DNA of 64,000 bases. It comes from Eremomyces bilateralis CBS 781.70. Lineage: Eukaryota > Ascomycota > Dothideomycetes > Eremomycetales > Eremomycetaceae. This document shows positions 43,943 through 55,500 of the stretch, in pieces (within the stretch, counting starts at the first letter, position 1; every line of letters begins with the position of its first letter). Location of the stretch: contig NW_022985092.1 in assembly GCF_010015585.1 (NCBI RefSeq), forward strand, positions 76,664 through 140,663, in the 5' to 3' direction. A model generated the notes under the pieces. The model had not been told where the DNA came from and did no database searches. It was given only the letters and a program-made list of their open reading frames with translations. The position numbers and the translations under genes were made by a program.

Positions 43943-45408
43943 GATGAGTGGTTATGAGGAGATTGAGAGGTGCAATTGTTGTCCATCTTGGTTGAAGGGA
44001 CGGTTGCAGTTATGTACAAAGTGAAGTTCAACCGAGCTCGGAGTAGGTGGAGCTGCTAAGTCGCTATGTCCGTGATCGTCGCTTTATTCCCGGTTGCCGT
44101 TCGGGAACTTCGGGAATGATGTTCGGAGGTGGCCATTTATCGGCAATTATAATATTGCCGACATTGGTATATGTGATTTTCTGGATAGGATGGTCTATTG
44201 GTTTGTCTTATTCGGATCTAGACAATAGGGTAGGTACTGGCTCTGCTGATAATCGCTACATTTGACTCTCGTATACCAGGTTCTAGGTCGGATACATGTA
44301 CCATAAATCATCAACCATCGTGATACCTTTGCGATATACCCATCGAAAGAGTCAGGAACACGCAGCGAAATTGAGCGGAACGTCCTGAATTCAGCTATCC
44401 TAACTGCTCTAGCTACGGACACAATTGTCGTTCCTGTCCGCTCATACAAATTTTCAAATTTTCCCACTATGCCTTCCATCCGTCCCATCGGCTCATAAAT
44501 TGAGCCCGCTCCTCTTCCGGGACCGCCATGTCAAGGCCTGAATACCTTATTCCACCGGTATCGCCTCCCGAACAGCCCTTCCTCCGAGCCCATCTTCGTG
44601 CCCGGAACCCTCCTCCCATCCCCAACAACCCCCCACCCGATCTAGTCATGATTTATCATCATTGATATCGTACGAAAAGCCCCCAGCCACCAGCCGAAAT
44701 CCATTCCATGACCCCGGCCGTCGCAACCGTGAAGAACCCGCCTGGTTTGTATCCGTAGCTGAAACGCCTGGAAACTTAGAGACTAAGGGAAAATGGAACC
44801 GAGACCGGACCGAGTGTGTAGGCGGCCGTTGAGTAGTAGAGAAAGGGAATAAGAGGTAGAGGTGATAGAGAGATGTGGAAGCGCGTATGCAGTCGTTGAA
44901 CGCGTGAGGGAATCGGAGGATGCGGAAATAGAACCCAAACGCCGTGCGGAGATGGTAGCCGGTAGCGGGATATCTACAGATGCAGGGGAGGGAGGGACCC
45001 AGAATCCACGCAGCGGATGGAACCCTTAGAAAACAAGCCGGAAGCAATGCACGCATGCCTCAAAGCACACAAACGAATAGAAAAGACAAAATATCGCCAA
45101 TATCTCCATCAGATATAGTAGAAGCCAGCGAAAACCGGCGCACTACCACATCCGCAGAGACCGCTGCGATCGTCAAAGGAGAATAAAAACCCAGGCGAGA
45201 GACAATGAGGCCGGGAAAGAAGAGAGGGCGAATCCGATGCGTATGCCAACCCGCTGAAATCACAGGACAGGTATGTAATCCATCCCGAACGCCGGACGCG
45301 AGCGCAGGCAAGACCAGACCATGCCAGGAACGAAGAAGAAGAAAAGAAAAAAAGAAGACATCTCGCACCACCGGGATCCGATCCTGGGAAGTCGTCCAAA
45401 CCACCCAA
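43943..45408. other. Intergenic, 1.5 kb, no gene seen
   Basis: Upstream of htd2 and downstream of the decapping-activator-like gene. Frames at 44646-45056 and 45060-45404 (minus) are not conserved-looking and have no motif. Probably the promoter of htd2 and a long 3' UTR. Confidence 0.5.
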
Positions 45409-47139
45409 TCACTTCTTCAAATCCAACATCTTCCGCAAACTCTCCTCCAAGCGCCGGATATCCCTCGTCCCCTCTCCCTGTGCCTTCGTCGGCGACGACT
45501 CCCCCAACTCGATTGGCTCCTTCCGTGCCACGGCCGCAAGGTCGATCGGCGGCATGTCGGGCGCATCGCGATTGCACTGCTGCTCGAGGTACTGGGTGCT
45601 GATGCGGCGGATTTCGTCGTCGGACCGGCGGTCAGGGGCGGCGGGACGGGAAGGGCGGGAGGGGGAGTGGTCGACGGTGGGGAGGGCGACATTGCGGAGG
45701 AGAGAGGTACGTTTGGAGTTGGTGGGGGGGGAAGTGGGGCCGGGTGCGGCGGCGGCTTTGAAGAGTGGAGACAGGTTGCGGTTGCCGTAGTGGTAGGGGC
45801 TGGAGCCATTGGGTGGGAGTTGAGGGTTTTGGGGGGTGGTGGAGGGGGAGGGGGTGCTGGGGCCGGAGGCGCTGCGGGGGAGGTGGGGGGTGCCGCGGTA
45901 GAAGGGGGGTTGTTCGGGGGCGCGGGTGGGCAGGCCGTGGGAGACAGAGGGGGGTGGGGAAGCCAGGGGGGAGGGGTTGCGAGCGGGGAGTTCGTGCGAC
46001 GGGGAGCCGGAGTACTTGGCGCGAGGGTATGGGATGGGTGGGATGGAGCGGACCGAGTTGTTGTGCGGTTTCGGCTGTGGAGCGGGTCGTGAAGGGGAAT
46101 CGACGGCGGTGTTCGCGCCGTCAAGCTCCATCATGAACATCTCCTTGTTGTTCGAGCCATGCGAGGCGTGACGGGCATGGTTACGGAGGTTGCCGCCGTA
46201 GATAGCGGCGTAGTGGTTCTTCGGAGGTTCGGACTGGCGAGCAAGAGGCTCGGTGGAAGTCGGTGTAGGAAGCCCGCTCACACTGCGTCCGTTGGCTCGT
46301 TCTTTGCGGGCAGCGTTGAAGAAGAAATCCAAGGGAGATTCCTCGCTGGGAACCGCCTTTCCGGGATTCGCGGGACCCGCAATCGGGATTTCGATGGTTT
46401 CCATTGGAGCCTCCGCTTCCGCTTGCTCCGTTTCACTGTCAAGTCGGCTTTGCAGCCCGTTCTGACCACCGTTCGGAACGGACTTGGAAAAGAACTTTGG
46501 GATCGGTAACGCCGAAGCTGCCGGAGAAGCGTGGAACCCGGGTCCTGCATACGCCTGTGCCTTTGCCGGAGTGAACAGCGGCTTTTTCTTCGGATCAGCG
46601 GGACCGGCACCTTTGGACGGGGACGAGAGGTCGATTGAGGATTGGCCGTTCACGTGCTTGATCGGCTTCTTTCGAGGATTGGGGGCCATCGCTGCGCTAT
46701 CGGATACGGCTGCCTGCTCGGTCGCATGGGCGCTCGGGTCGATATACCGCCCATCGGCAGAGAAATAACCCGTCTCCTCCTTCGTCACCTGGGTGTCCTG
46801 CCAAGCGGCGGGGTCCTTTCGCTTTCCGTATTTCTTCGGAGGTTTATTATTCGCCGGTCGCCCATGGGTTGCGGCATTGTTGGTGGCCGTGGAGGAGTCA
46901 ATGAACTGGCCATCGGGACCGAAGTCGCCGATCTCGTCTCGGTTGATTGCATCCTCCCAGACCGGAGGAGCGTGCTGTTTCTTGTTCGACTGAGGGTTCC
47001 GGTTCTTTGGCGGTCGTGGACCATGTTTCTTCGGAGAGTGGGTGCTCGGTTTGGGCTCAATCGTACCGACGCTGGTCGCGCGTGGTCGGGCCTGAGCCGG
47101 CCGCTTCGAGTCTTGGCCTTGTGGGATAGAAGGCTGCAT
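45409..47139 (-). CDS. Proline-rich protein with Edc1/PNRC-like decapping motif
   Basis: Single exon of 576 residues on the minus strand, disordered almost throughout (Pro, Ser, Asn, Arg). At about residues 194-214 is AYAGPGFHASPAASALPIPK followed by FF, which fits the decapping-activator pattern YAG..F..SP..S.LP.P.F of yeast Edc1 and vertebrate PNRC2. In those proteins the LPxP part binds Dcp1 and the YAG part activates Dcp2, so a role in mRNA decapping is inferred. A following SPLDFFFNAARKE block (about 270) is also typical of the fungal relatives. The N-terminus carries two copies of a 21-22 residue unit: W61 to D81 (WEDAINRDEIGDFGPDGQ) and W113 to D134 (WQDTQVTKEETGYFSADGR). The C-terminus has a short helix (DIRRLEESLRKMLDLKK). 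The long opposite-strand frames over it are shadows. Confidence 0.7.
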   Translation of the reverse strand: MQPSIPQGQDSKRPAQARPRATSVGTIEPKPSTHSPKKHGPRPPKNRNPQSNKKQHAPPVWEDAINRDEIGDFGPDGQFIDSSTATNNAATHGRPANNKPPKKYGKRKDPAAWQDTQVTKEETGYFSADGRYIDPSAHATEQAAVSDSAAMAPNPRKKPIKHVNGQSSIDLSSPSKGAGPADPKKKPLFTPAKAQAYAGPGFHASPAASALPIPKFFSKSVPNGGQNGLQSRLDSETEQAEAEAPMETIEIPIAGPANPGKAVPSEESPLDFFFNAARKERANGRSVSGLPTPTSTEPLARQSEPPKNHYAAIYGGNLRNHARHASHGSNNKEMFMMELDGANTAVDSPSRPAPQPKPHNNSVRSIPPIPYPRAKYSGSPSHELPARNPSPLASPPPSVSHGLPTRAPEQPPFYRGTPHLPRSASGPSTPSPSTTPQNPQLPPNGSSPYHYGNRNLSPLFKAAAAPGPTSPPTNSKRTSLLRNVALPTVDHSPSRPSRPAAPDRRSDDEIRRISTQYLEQQCNRDAPDMPPIDLAAVARKEPIELGESSPTKAQGEGTRDIRRLEESLRKMLDLKK

Positions 47140-47925
47140 AAGAGCTAGGGCGATAAGAGATGCTGGTCATGTTCAACAGGTAGATCGGCACCGTAACCTC
47201 CATGTTATACATACTCTGTCTTCTTGGTATGCTACTGTTGTAGAATAGGTGAGTGAATCCGAGTCTCACGGAGGTGGGATTATCGAAACGGATATGAGGC
47301 CGATGTGGGCAATGATGGTGATTGTGGCAATGGAATGGATGTATGAAGTCTTTGAGACTGGTTCATGGTTTGAAGGACGTAGGGGAGAGGTTGGAGAAGA
47401 AGTGAGAGGGAAGAATAAGGTAATGGTGGATCCACTCAGGAGAGGGTGGAATATTGATCGTGGAATGGGTTGTAGGATGAGGTTGATGAAGAGAGAGAGT
47501 TGAAGATGGAGGAGAGTGAAGCAAGTGGGAGAGTCGAGTGGTGACTGGAGAGTGGAGGGATTCTTGGGTGTGGCTGAGCCAATGGAATAGTGGCTGAGCC
47601 TATGATGCTGTGGCTGGGGCGGACTGGCGGAGATAATGCCTGGGTTCACGTGACTGACATCCTCCAATCTACTGTAAGTCTGTAACTGGTGTTGTGGCCG
47701 AAATGTTGGACGCAGTGTAATTAGTGCACGGAATTGGTGGAGATGGAGGGAATAGAATTATATTTCTATTGCTACACGACAGATTCCAGGAAACTATAAT
47801 TTATTAATTATGGCTAGAATACTGTCTGAATAACGTAAGGTGCAAAACGGTTGGGGTCATGTAAGCTAGTCCATCCTCTAAATATCTTGTCTCTGTCTCT
47901 ATGTTCACATTCTATTAACAACCAG
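47140..47925. other. Intergenic, no gene seen
   Basis: Upstream of the decapping-activator-like gene and downstream of the phytase-like gene. CACGTG at 47647-47652; two nearby GTGGCTGAGCC repeats around 47570-47600. Confidence 0.5.
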
Positions 47926-49580
47926 TTATCCAACCAAAGGCTTAGAGCCTTTCGGAAGGCTGATCTTGTACACCAGTACCTGGTTCTGGAGGTCAAACCC
48001 AGATTCGTCCGCATATGGCAGCTTGCCACCATTCATGAAGCCTATTCCGCCAAAGTTAGCAACTGCCGAAATCCAGGTACTGTTTTAGGAGAGGATAAAG
48101 AGCGAGAGGACTTACCATGCTGCGTGATAAAGTCATTATCACTTAACATGAACATGAAATACTCGTCATCTTCATCCTCGCAATCTCGCCCATTCCTCTT
48201 CCCGTTCACCGGCACGATCGCCAACGACTCCCACTTCTCATTCAACAGTCCCGCGTCCTGCGCGCCCCCATTATGCAGCGGAATCCCCTCATACTCAAAA
48301 CTCCCCAACTGCGCATTATCATTGACATCCACAAACTCACAGTACCTCGCCGGCGTGATCCCCGCATCCAACACCCCCTCCACCACCACTGCGCACGTCG
48401 CGCAGTCCGCCTCCTCTTTCACGTCCGTCGCCCCCCCGATGTCGAAGATGTCCACCTGCCGATACCGGCTCTCCGTGGCGTCCATCCCCCGCCCGACGTC
48501 CCCGTCGCGCGACAGGACTAGGAACTGCGTCGCGCTGAGGTAGTGGATCTCGCTCTGGGCGGCGACGCGGGAGGCGCCGTCGGCGCGGGCGTAGCGTGGG
48601 AGCTGGACGACGTACTCGGCGGTGTGGCGGGGGGTGCGGCGGGAGAGGTCGTAGACGAGTAGGCGGGCGTTGAAGCGCGTGCTGGAGGAGGCGCCGTCGT
48701 TGATAAGCGCGGATTGGGTGAGGGCGTATAGCGTTTTGCCGTCGGGGGAGGCAGTCATGCCTTCGAGGCCCTGGTTGTTGTTGCGGCCGGAGAGGGGGTC
48801 GCCCGGGGTGATTTCGCGATCGGAGTCGTAGCGGGGAGGGGAGTTGGCGTTGAAGGAAACTGTGGCGTTGCGGCGTGGGAGGAAGGCGTCAGGAGGGCGG
48901 ATGGCGTCGAGCATGCGACCGTCGGCGCGGAAGCGGTATATCATGTCGCCGTATTCGTCGGAGATCCAGAAAGTGCCGTCGTCGTTGAGCACGAGGCCCT
49001 CTGAGTCGATGGACACACGGGCGGTGGTGTCGCCCGTGGTCACGGTCCCGAAGCCGTCGCCGACGTAGCTGGCCGCAGGGAGGTCGGGGAATCCGGGGAA
49101 CTGGAGCACGCCGAATGGGTCGGGGTCAAGGCCGGTGGTCGGCTCGCCGTTGGGGTCCGTCAGGAGGATGGTGTCGAGATACCGGAGGTGGACGTTCGGC
49201 TCCGCGGTCTCCTTGTCGCCCCTCCGGTGCCTCGTGCCGCCCAGATCGAGGGTGACCTGGAACTTGTGCACGCGCGGGTTGAAATTCAGCGTCCCCTCGG
49301 TGTTCCACCCACGATCGGGCAGACCCCAGAGCCGGCCGGTGTATTTGTCGCGACCGAGTTTCTTCCAGCTGCCTCGCTCGATGGCGGCCGAGGAGCCGAT
49401 GCCGCCGAGCGTGTCACCGTACTTATCGGTTAGGTTGCCAGCAAGGATCCCAGCACCGACGAGGCCGTGGTTCGTGTATGGCTTGCCATTGCAGTCGATG
49501 GTCGCTGGAGCCGTTGAGGCTTTAGTCCGAACCACCGCAGCGAGAGACGCAAGGCCGGTTAGGATGGCCAGAGAGCGCAT
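47926..49580 (-). CDS. Secreted esterase-like phytase-family protein
   Basis: Two exons on the minus strand, 49580-48116 and 48041-47926, give 526 residues. Starting at the ATG at 49580 gives a signal peptide (RSLAILTGLASLAAVVRTKA); an in-frame ATG 75 bases upstream would bury it. The protein matches the 'esterase-like activity of phytase' family, a beta-propeller fold. Visible blocks are GGIGSSAAIERGSW, LWGLPDRGWNTEG, DSEGLVLNDDGTFWISDEYG (the family's most conserved string), RNNNQGLEGMTASPDGKTLY, and NEKWESLAIVPV with FMLSDNDFITQHGFMNGG spanning the splice site. Two Cys pairs (EADCATC, DCEDE) could make disulfides outside the cell. The enzymatic activity of fungal members is not firmly known; phosphoester hydrolysis is assumed. 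Confidence 0.85.
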
Positions 49581-50240
49581 GTCGAAGGGAAGGCAATGGA
49601 AGGTGGTCGTGGGCCTCAATGCAAGGTATCCTGCTGCCCACCAACCCGATCTCATCGAACGAGGGTCCCATCTCTTCTTTAAAAGCCTCAGCGTCCACGA
49701 CGCTATCGTCTATTTCCGATGATCTTAGTTCGCCGGCCTCGCAGGACCCATATGCCATAGTCGACTTTTCTCTCGAGTCCCCCCATCTATGCTCTCTATC
49801 ATCGCCATCATTTGCTGGTTTTCAACTGCCCTACTCACGTCTGGCTAAAAGTGAGATGGGGCTTGAAAATAAAATTGACCGGCGCGCCATTCTAGCCAGT
49901 CAATGAAGCATGATCTACCCGGATGTCGGATGTCATGCCCATCGCCTTTGTCTATGCTCTCGGACAGCGTGGGGAGTGATTAGGGAAGCCCCTGGGTGAG
50001 GGCACGAGGGGAATCGCGGAGAGCTTATTGGCAGACAGGGGTCGAGATGGGCACGCACGCGATGGAACAATAAAGCAAGACACATTGCAGTGTTGGTATT
50101 GACGCCACCACCCCATACAAATTTGTATGAAGATGCAGTTTCACGAACAATACACCACGCAAAACAAGTGGAATTTAATCAGGCTTTTTTGAGGCTATTT
50201 GCACACAAATATTTAGTCTATATCTATGAAAACCTGGCGG

Positions 50241-50477
50241 TTAGCCCTGTCTTGGGCCCGCCATACCTCCTTCAAAGGCAATGAGTTGGCCTTCAGATTC
50301 AATGACTTTCCTCAACCGATCAGGCATAGTAAGGATTCGTCGGTTAATCCATTCCTAATCAAGTTTTTCATACCAGGCCTCTCGTGCTAATTGGCGTGTT
50401 TCGTGGGGCTCCCAATGCCTAAATGTCGCACGTGATGTGCTAAAATGGTTGGGAGTGAGGTGCTGTTGTTTCAGCAG
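50241..50477 (-). pseudogene. Tc1/mariner transposase C-terminal remnant
   Basis: On the minus strand a frame of about 79 codons ends at TAA (50241-50243). It contains EWINRRILTMPDRLRKVIES, close to the INxLIxSMPxRLxAVIxAxG tail of Tc1/mariner transposases, preceded by LAREAWYEKL. One in-frame TAG interrupts it between KLD and EWIN, where a CAA/CAG codon is the likely ancestor. The catalytic core is missing. Just below it, the plus strand at about 50090 has CAGTGTTGGTATTGACGCC, which could be the remaining end of the element. The other end is not found. This is an old, truncated copy unrelated to the Fot1 element. Confidence 0.55.
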
Positions 50478-52156
50478 CGAAGTTGTTGTATTGTGTAAGT
50501 TGTGTGTAAGTTGTGTGTTCTAGCTGAATGCCTGGTCCCCCGGCCCTACAGATATACGAGAGTCACGGCAAGATTATTAATGCAGTTTGTAGCCTTGGAC
50601 TCCTAGAGCTCATGCCTTGGCCTGCGACACTAAACTTGCGTATATATTGCTTGAGAGGTTGAAAACAGTCCTCGATGTCAGCAAGTGCTAAGCAGCCGCA
50701 TAGTGAGGGTAGGTTTTGAGGAACCGAACGTAAGTCGCTAGGGAGATTGAGTTCTTCCAAGAATATCTTCAGCGAAAGGATATACTGGTACTACGTAGGA
50801 TAGCGTGATGGAAAAGGGAAAACGCTGCTTCTACATTAGTTCTGTTGGCATCGTGTACACAAGGACCAGTGAGACAGTGCAAATGCGATCGTGGCGCAGA
50901 GGATGGCGCAGCACTCAAAGCTGGCAAACACGCAGTCTCACCTCTGCAATGCACTAATACGAAGTAGGATATCCCTCTTGTCAGGAGGACCGTACACCAA
51001 GAATAAATCGAAGAGTAAAAACCGGAAACCGATACTGCTCCTACTCGTCACTATAACGGGGGCATACACACAGCTGTTTTTGTAGAACCAACAAGATCTA
51101 TTCCTACAAGAAAGTGGCCTAAAAACAAAGATCTTTGCGATCAGTACATCTTCTTGAATGGACCAATTAGAACGCAAGATTCCTAGGTCACGTGACTGGG
51201 ATGTATGCGGGGTGCGCATCGGTCCAATGCGGACATGGAGCATTTCCCTTTTGGTCGTGTGCGGGAAAATTTCGGGCCATAATTATGTGACTTGCTTTAT
51301 TCTGACACCAGTGTGGCACGAATCACCATAAGATAATTACGGAGTTACGGGATACCGACATCAATGTGTGGCTGAGCCAATGGTGGCGAGGAAAAGCAGA
51401 TGGATCACGTGATCTGCCCAGTATTTGTTCACGTGATATACTCATTGCACCTGATGTCCTGATCTGTATTATGTCACTCGCTCACTCTCGATTCCACGAT
51501 TTGGTGCGACGAAGCCGACGATGGAGCATCAGGACGATGAGGCATCATGACGATAGGGCACCATGACACTAGCGCTGTTTGTGTAATCGGAAATGGAATC
51601 TTTATGGCAGTTAATTGAGCATCAAATGCAGCCAACCAGCAGAATGATCCAATGGAATTATTTCTATTGTGATCTCCAATAATTAGTACAGTTGAGGATG
51701 GCAGTCGATGGTGCTCTTGAATTCCACGATGCTTGGACCTTCCCTTTCAGCTTCCGGCCATCCGTTGGTTCTAGCTTACCAGTTACAACTTACAAGGCAT
51801 GCGCAGAATTCATATTTTTACTTCTTTTTAATATGAATTCGGTATTATTTAGCTGCATGGATATCATATCGAGTGGTATCGTCATAGTTTCACCTTTCCA
51901 ATTCGGGATGGGCTGGAATTCGAAAAGGGAGGAATAAGATGACCGGCACCAATCACCGACCTGCCACCCTGAACCAGCCGCATCAGGTGCAGGTGGTTTT
52001 CGTTGTTAATTCCAGGTAGACGTGAGAACGGCCGAGTCTCGCCCTGGGTGTGCCGTATGTAGTGGTGGTGGACGGGTGGTGCTCGTCAGTAGAGACAGAC
52101 AGGATCGGTGCTGCTGAGTTCCAAGGTCGGTCTCCAGTAAATCTCCATTCTCATCC

Positions 52157-52210
52157 ATCGGTCCAGTGATCTGTCCATCTATCCATCGATCCATCCATCA
52201 TCTTCCATCA
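52157..52210. repeat. CCAT-type simple repeat
   Basis: Imperfect CCAT/CCATCTAT/CCATCGAT units over about 54 bases in the presumed INO80 leader. Confidence 0.7.
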
Positions 52211-52599
52211 TCCTCGCGTCGTAACATCCGTCGTATTCGCCGTATCCCATCATCGCCGCTGCATCCTCCATTCTCCCCCACCCACCACGGCACCACCCAT
52301 CACCACCCACAAACTCCATCACCACCATCGCGCGACATCCCGCTCGGAACGCGGCCAAGAACGCGCCAGGTTCAAGGCCGGATCGCTTGAGAGTCACCTT
52401 CACACGAGGCAGCCCATCTCTCCAGCGTCCATGGCATAAACTACGCGCGACTAAAAGACATCCATCTCGACATTGATGGTCCCGCATGTACCATAGCACG
52501 GTCCAGCAGATGCGCGGAGAGGAAGTGGAGCGCGATCAAGACGTGGGAGCGCTGGGAGCAGAAGAACGATTGCATCGGCGCTTGTCGCAGGAGAGAAGA

Positions 52600-55500
52600 A
52601 TGGCCGGCGAACATCCTCATTCGCATCATTCTCATCGCTCTCCTCATCCTCCGCCTCCCTCCTTACCATTGCCTCCTCATCCGCAATCCACTGCACCGTC
52701 CCCTTATGTGGCCCATTCACCAACCCAATCTACCTTCAACTTCTCTCCACAGCGCCCGTCCCTCCGAAACTCCAATCCACCAACACCCGCTCCCTTGTCT
52801 CTTCATCCTCCTTTCAACAATCATCACCATCAACCTCCCTCGCCGACCGGGTCTACCCTTCCTCCCATCGCCTCCGTCTATCCCCGTGAGTCCAACCTGA
52901 CTCCGACGAACTACTACAATCGAGCCCCGGAACATGGCGATTCATCAATAGGGAGGGACAATACCCGATATTCCCATCCATATAATGCTCAGGTTTGTCC
53001 TTCAAATATTTCTCGGGACAGTAGGAATTCCGATGTTCGGAATTCCTATTGTCGCTGGTTTGGAAGTGGATCAAAGGAAATTTGCTGACAAGTGACCACC
53101 ATCATTGCAGCCCCGTGAAGCGTACCCGTATCCCGATTCACGACATTCCGAGCGGACAACGCACGATCAAACTTATCATTCACCAGTCACTTCCACTTTC
53201 CCCCAACATACGCCTTTAAATCATCAACAACCATCTCCGTATTCCGCGAACCCATCCTCCCACTCCCCGGCCTCGCCGAAAATGTACACCACATTTAATC
53301 GAGGGCCGTCGCAGCCTGCCTATGCGGCTCATGATCGAAAGCCGTCGCAGGAGGTAAGTTTGACACGTTGATGGTATTTTCGAACCGACTGACGCGATCT
53401 ATAGACACCGAGTCGAAGCAAAGATCCCATGTCGCTCTCTAGCATCATGTCGGGTCCGGACCAAGGCCCACCTCGTCCATCTCATCAGAATGATGACTTC
53501 ACGCGTCCTCACTCGCAGCAATCGAACGGCACAAGCTCGCAAGCCAAGCAGGAACCGGCTTACTCGCCCATCAAGCCCAAGAGCCCGGTTCAACCATCTC
53601 CATCGACTTTCGCGTCGATGCCCATGTCGAATGGCGACTTGAAGCACACCGACCCCGTCCGTCCTCCGCATGCCTTGATGGTCCGACAGCGACCGGATCA
53701 GCACGAGTTCGAGCAAGAACTGTCCCGGATCGATCGATTGGACGTGAATGAATCCGATGACGCGTTTGAAGACTTCAAGCGAGATTACTACAACCGAAAC
53801 TTGAAACGCATGGCTCGGGTGGAAGGAGAGGAATTCGCCCGACGAAAGGTACGAACCTCGTTCTTATTTACGACGACTCTCACTAATGCACGCAGCGTCG
53901 TCGAGTCAGCACTCTCCATCGTTACGAAATCCCCCTGACCAGCTACGCCGAACATGCGAAAGATCGCTTTTTCCGAACCTATGGTAGCAAAGCCTGGGAA
54001 GAGGTTCAACAACAGGAGATTGCAGAGGAGAAAGAACGAAAGAAGGACATGCAACGACAGCGTCGTCGTCAGAAGACGTTGCAGAACGAATCCCAGAAGC
54101 GTGACGAGGCCATGGAAAAAGCCCAACAGGCCGATGACGCCGAGGAGCGAAAACGACTCCTCCGCGAGGCGCAGAAGCATGAAAAGAAACTCCGAACCAC
54201 TACGCAGCTCCTTCAAGGCGGCGTTCCGAGCAAAGACCTTCGCGAAGTCACCCCGCTCGCCCCCAACATGGAGGGCGGTGCCATGAGCTCGTTCCAACTG
54301 GACGAGGACATTGCCACCCCTGTTCGAGAGCCCAGCGCTCGCGGACGGGGACGAGGCGGACGTCAAGGCACGCGTCCGCGGAAGAGCAAAGAGCAGAAGC
54401 AGGCCGAAAAGGATGCTGCCGCCGCCGGCCAAGCTGCCCTGGATCGTGGTGACGAACTGCCTCCCCTGGCCCCTCGTGAGGATGCCAACGCGACACCGGC
54501 TCCATCGCCCGCACCGACCAAGAAGGAGCGCTCCAAACCTGGACCCAAAGCGAAACCGGCTGAGGAACCCGCCCCTCCACCCGCAATCGTCCCATACACC
54601 TCCAAAGCGTACAATCTGCTGTACGAGAACATTTGGCGCGAGATGGCCAAGAAAGACGTCGGCAAGGTCTATCGGATCAAGGATAACTCCAGCAACACCA
54701 AGCAGTCCAACCTGCGGAAGACGGCCCAGTTGGCCAGCAAAGAAGCCCGCCGATGGCAGATGCGCACCAACAAGAGCACCAAGGACGTGCAGGCTCGCGC
54801 GAAACGCAGCATGCGTGAGATGGTGGCGTTCTGGCGTCGCAACGAACGCGACGAACGCGATCAGCGCAAGATCGCCGAGCGACAGGAGCTCGAGAACGCG
54901 AAGAAGGCCGAAGCGGACCGCGAAGCGAATCGTCAGAAGCGGAAGCTCAACTTCCTGATCTCGCAAACCGAGCTCTACTCCCATTTCATCGGCAAGAAGG
55001 TCAAGACGGACGAGGTGGAGAAGAGCACCGGTTCCGACGCGGTGGCGGTGAGCGATCAGACCGTCACCGGCGCCCCGAAAATGCACCTAGACGAAATGGC
55101 GATGGCTGGTGGCTCGAAGGTCACAGATTTCGATCAGCTCGATTTCGATGCGGATGATGAGACGGCGCTTCGCCAAGCTGCGGTCGCCAACGCCCAGAAC
55201 GCGGTGCAGGAGGCGCAAGATCGTGCCCGGGCGTTCAACCAAGACGGCGACCAGACGAGCGACATGGAGGACGGCGAAATGAATTTCCAAAATCCCACCA
55301 GCTTGCAGAGCATCGACATCCAGCAGCCGAAGATGCTGACCTGCCAGTTGAAGGAATATCAGCTCAAGGGATTGAACTGGCTCGTTAACCTGTACGAGCA
55401 GGGCATCAACGGCATCTTGGCCGACGAGATGGGTCTGGGGAAGACGGTGCAGAGCATCTCCGTCATGGCGTATCTGGCCGAGCAGCACGACATCTGGGGC

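Larger units (their letters stand above)
49581..52599. other. Gene-poor 3 kb upstream of INO80
   Basis: No intact gene supported. It contains a decayed Tc1/mariner transposase tail (50241-50477), CACGTG sites at 51189-51194, 51406-51411 and 51430-51435, and a CCAT-type simple repeat (about 52157-52210). The last 100 bases are open in the INO80 frame from an ATG at 52486. Confidence 0.5.

Noticed and set aside
53788-55086. 432-codon antisense frame over INO80
   Set aside because: It crosses the INO80 DBINO coding region and has no independent features.
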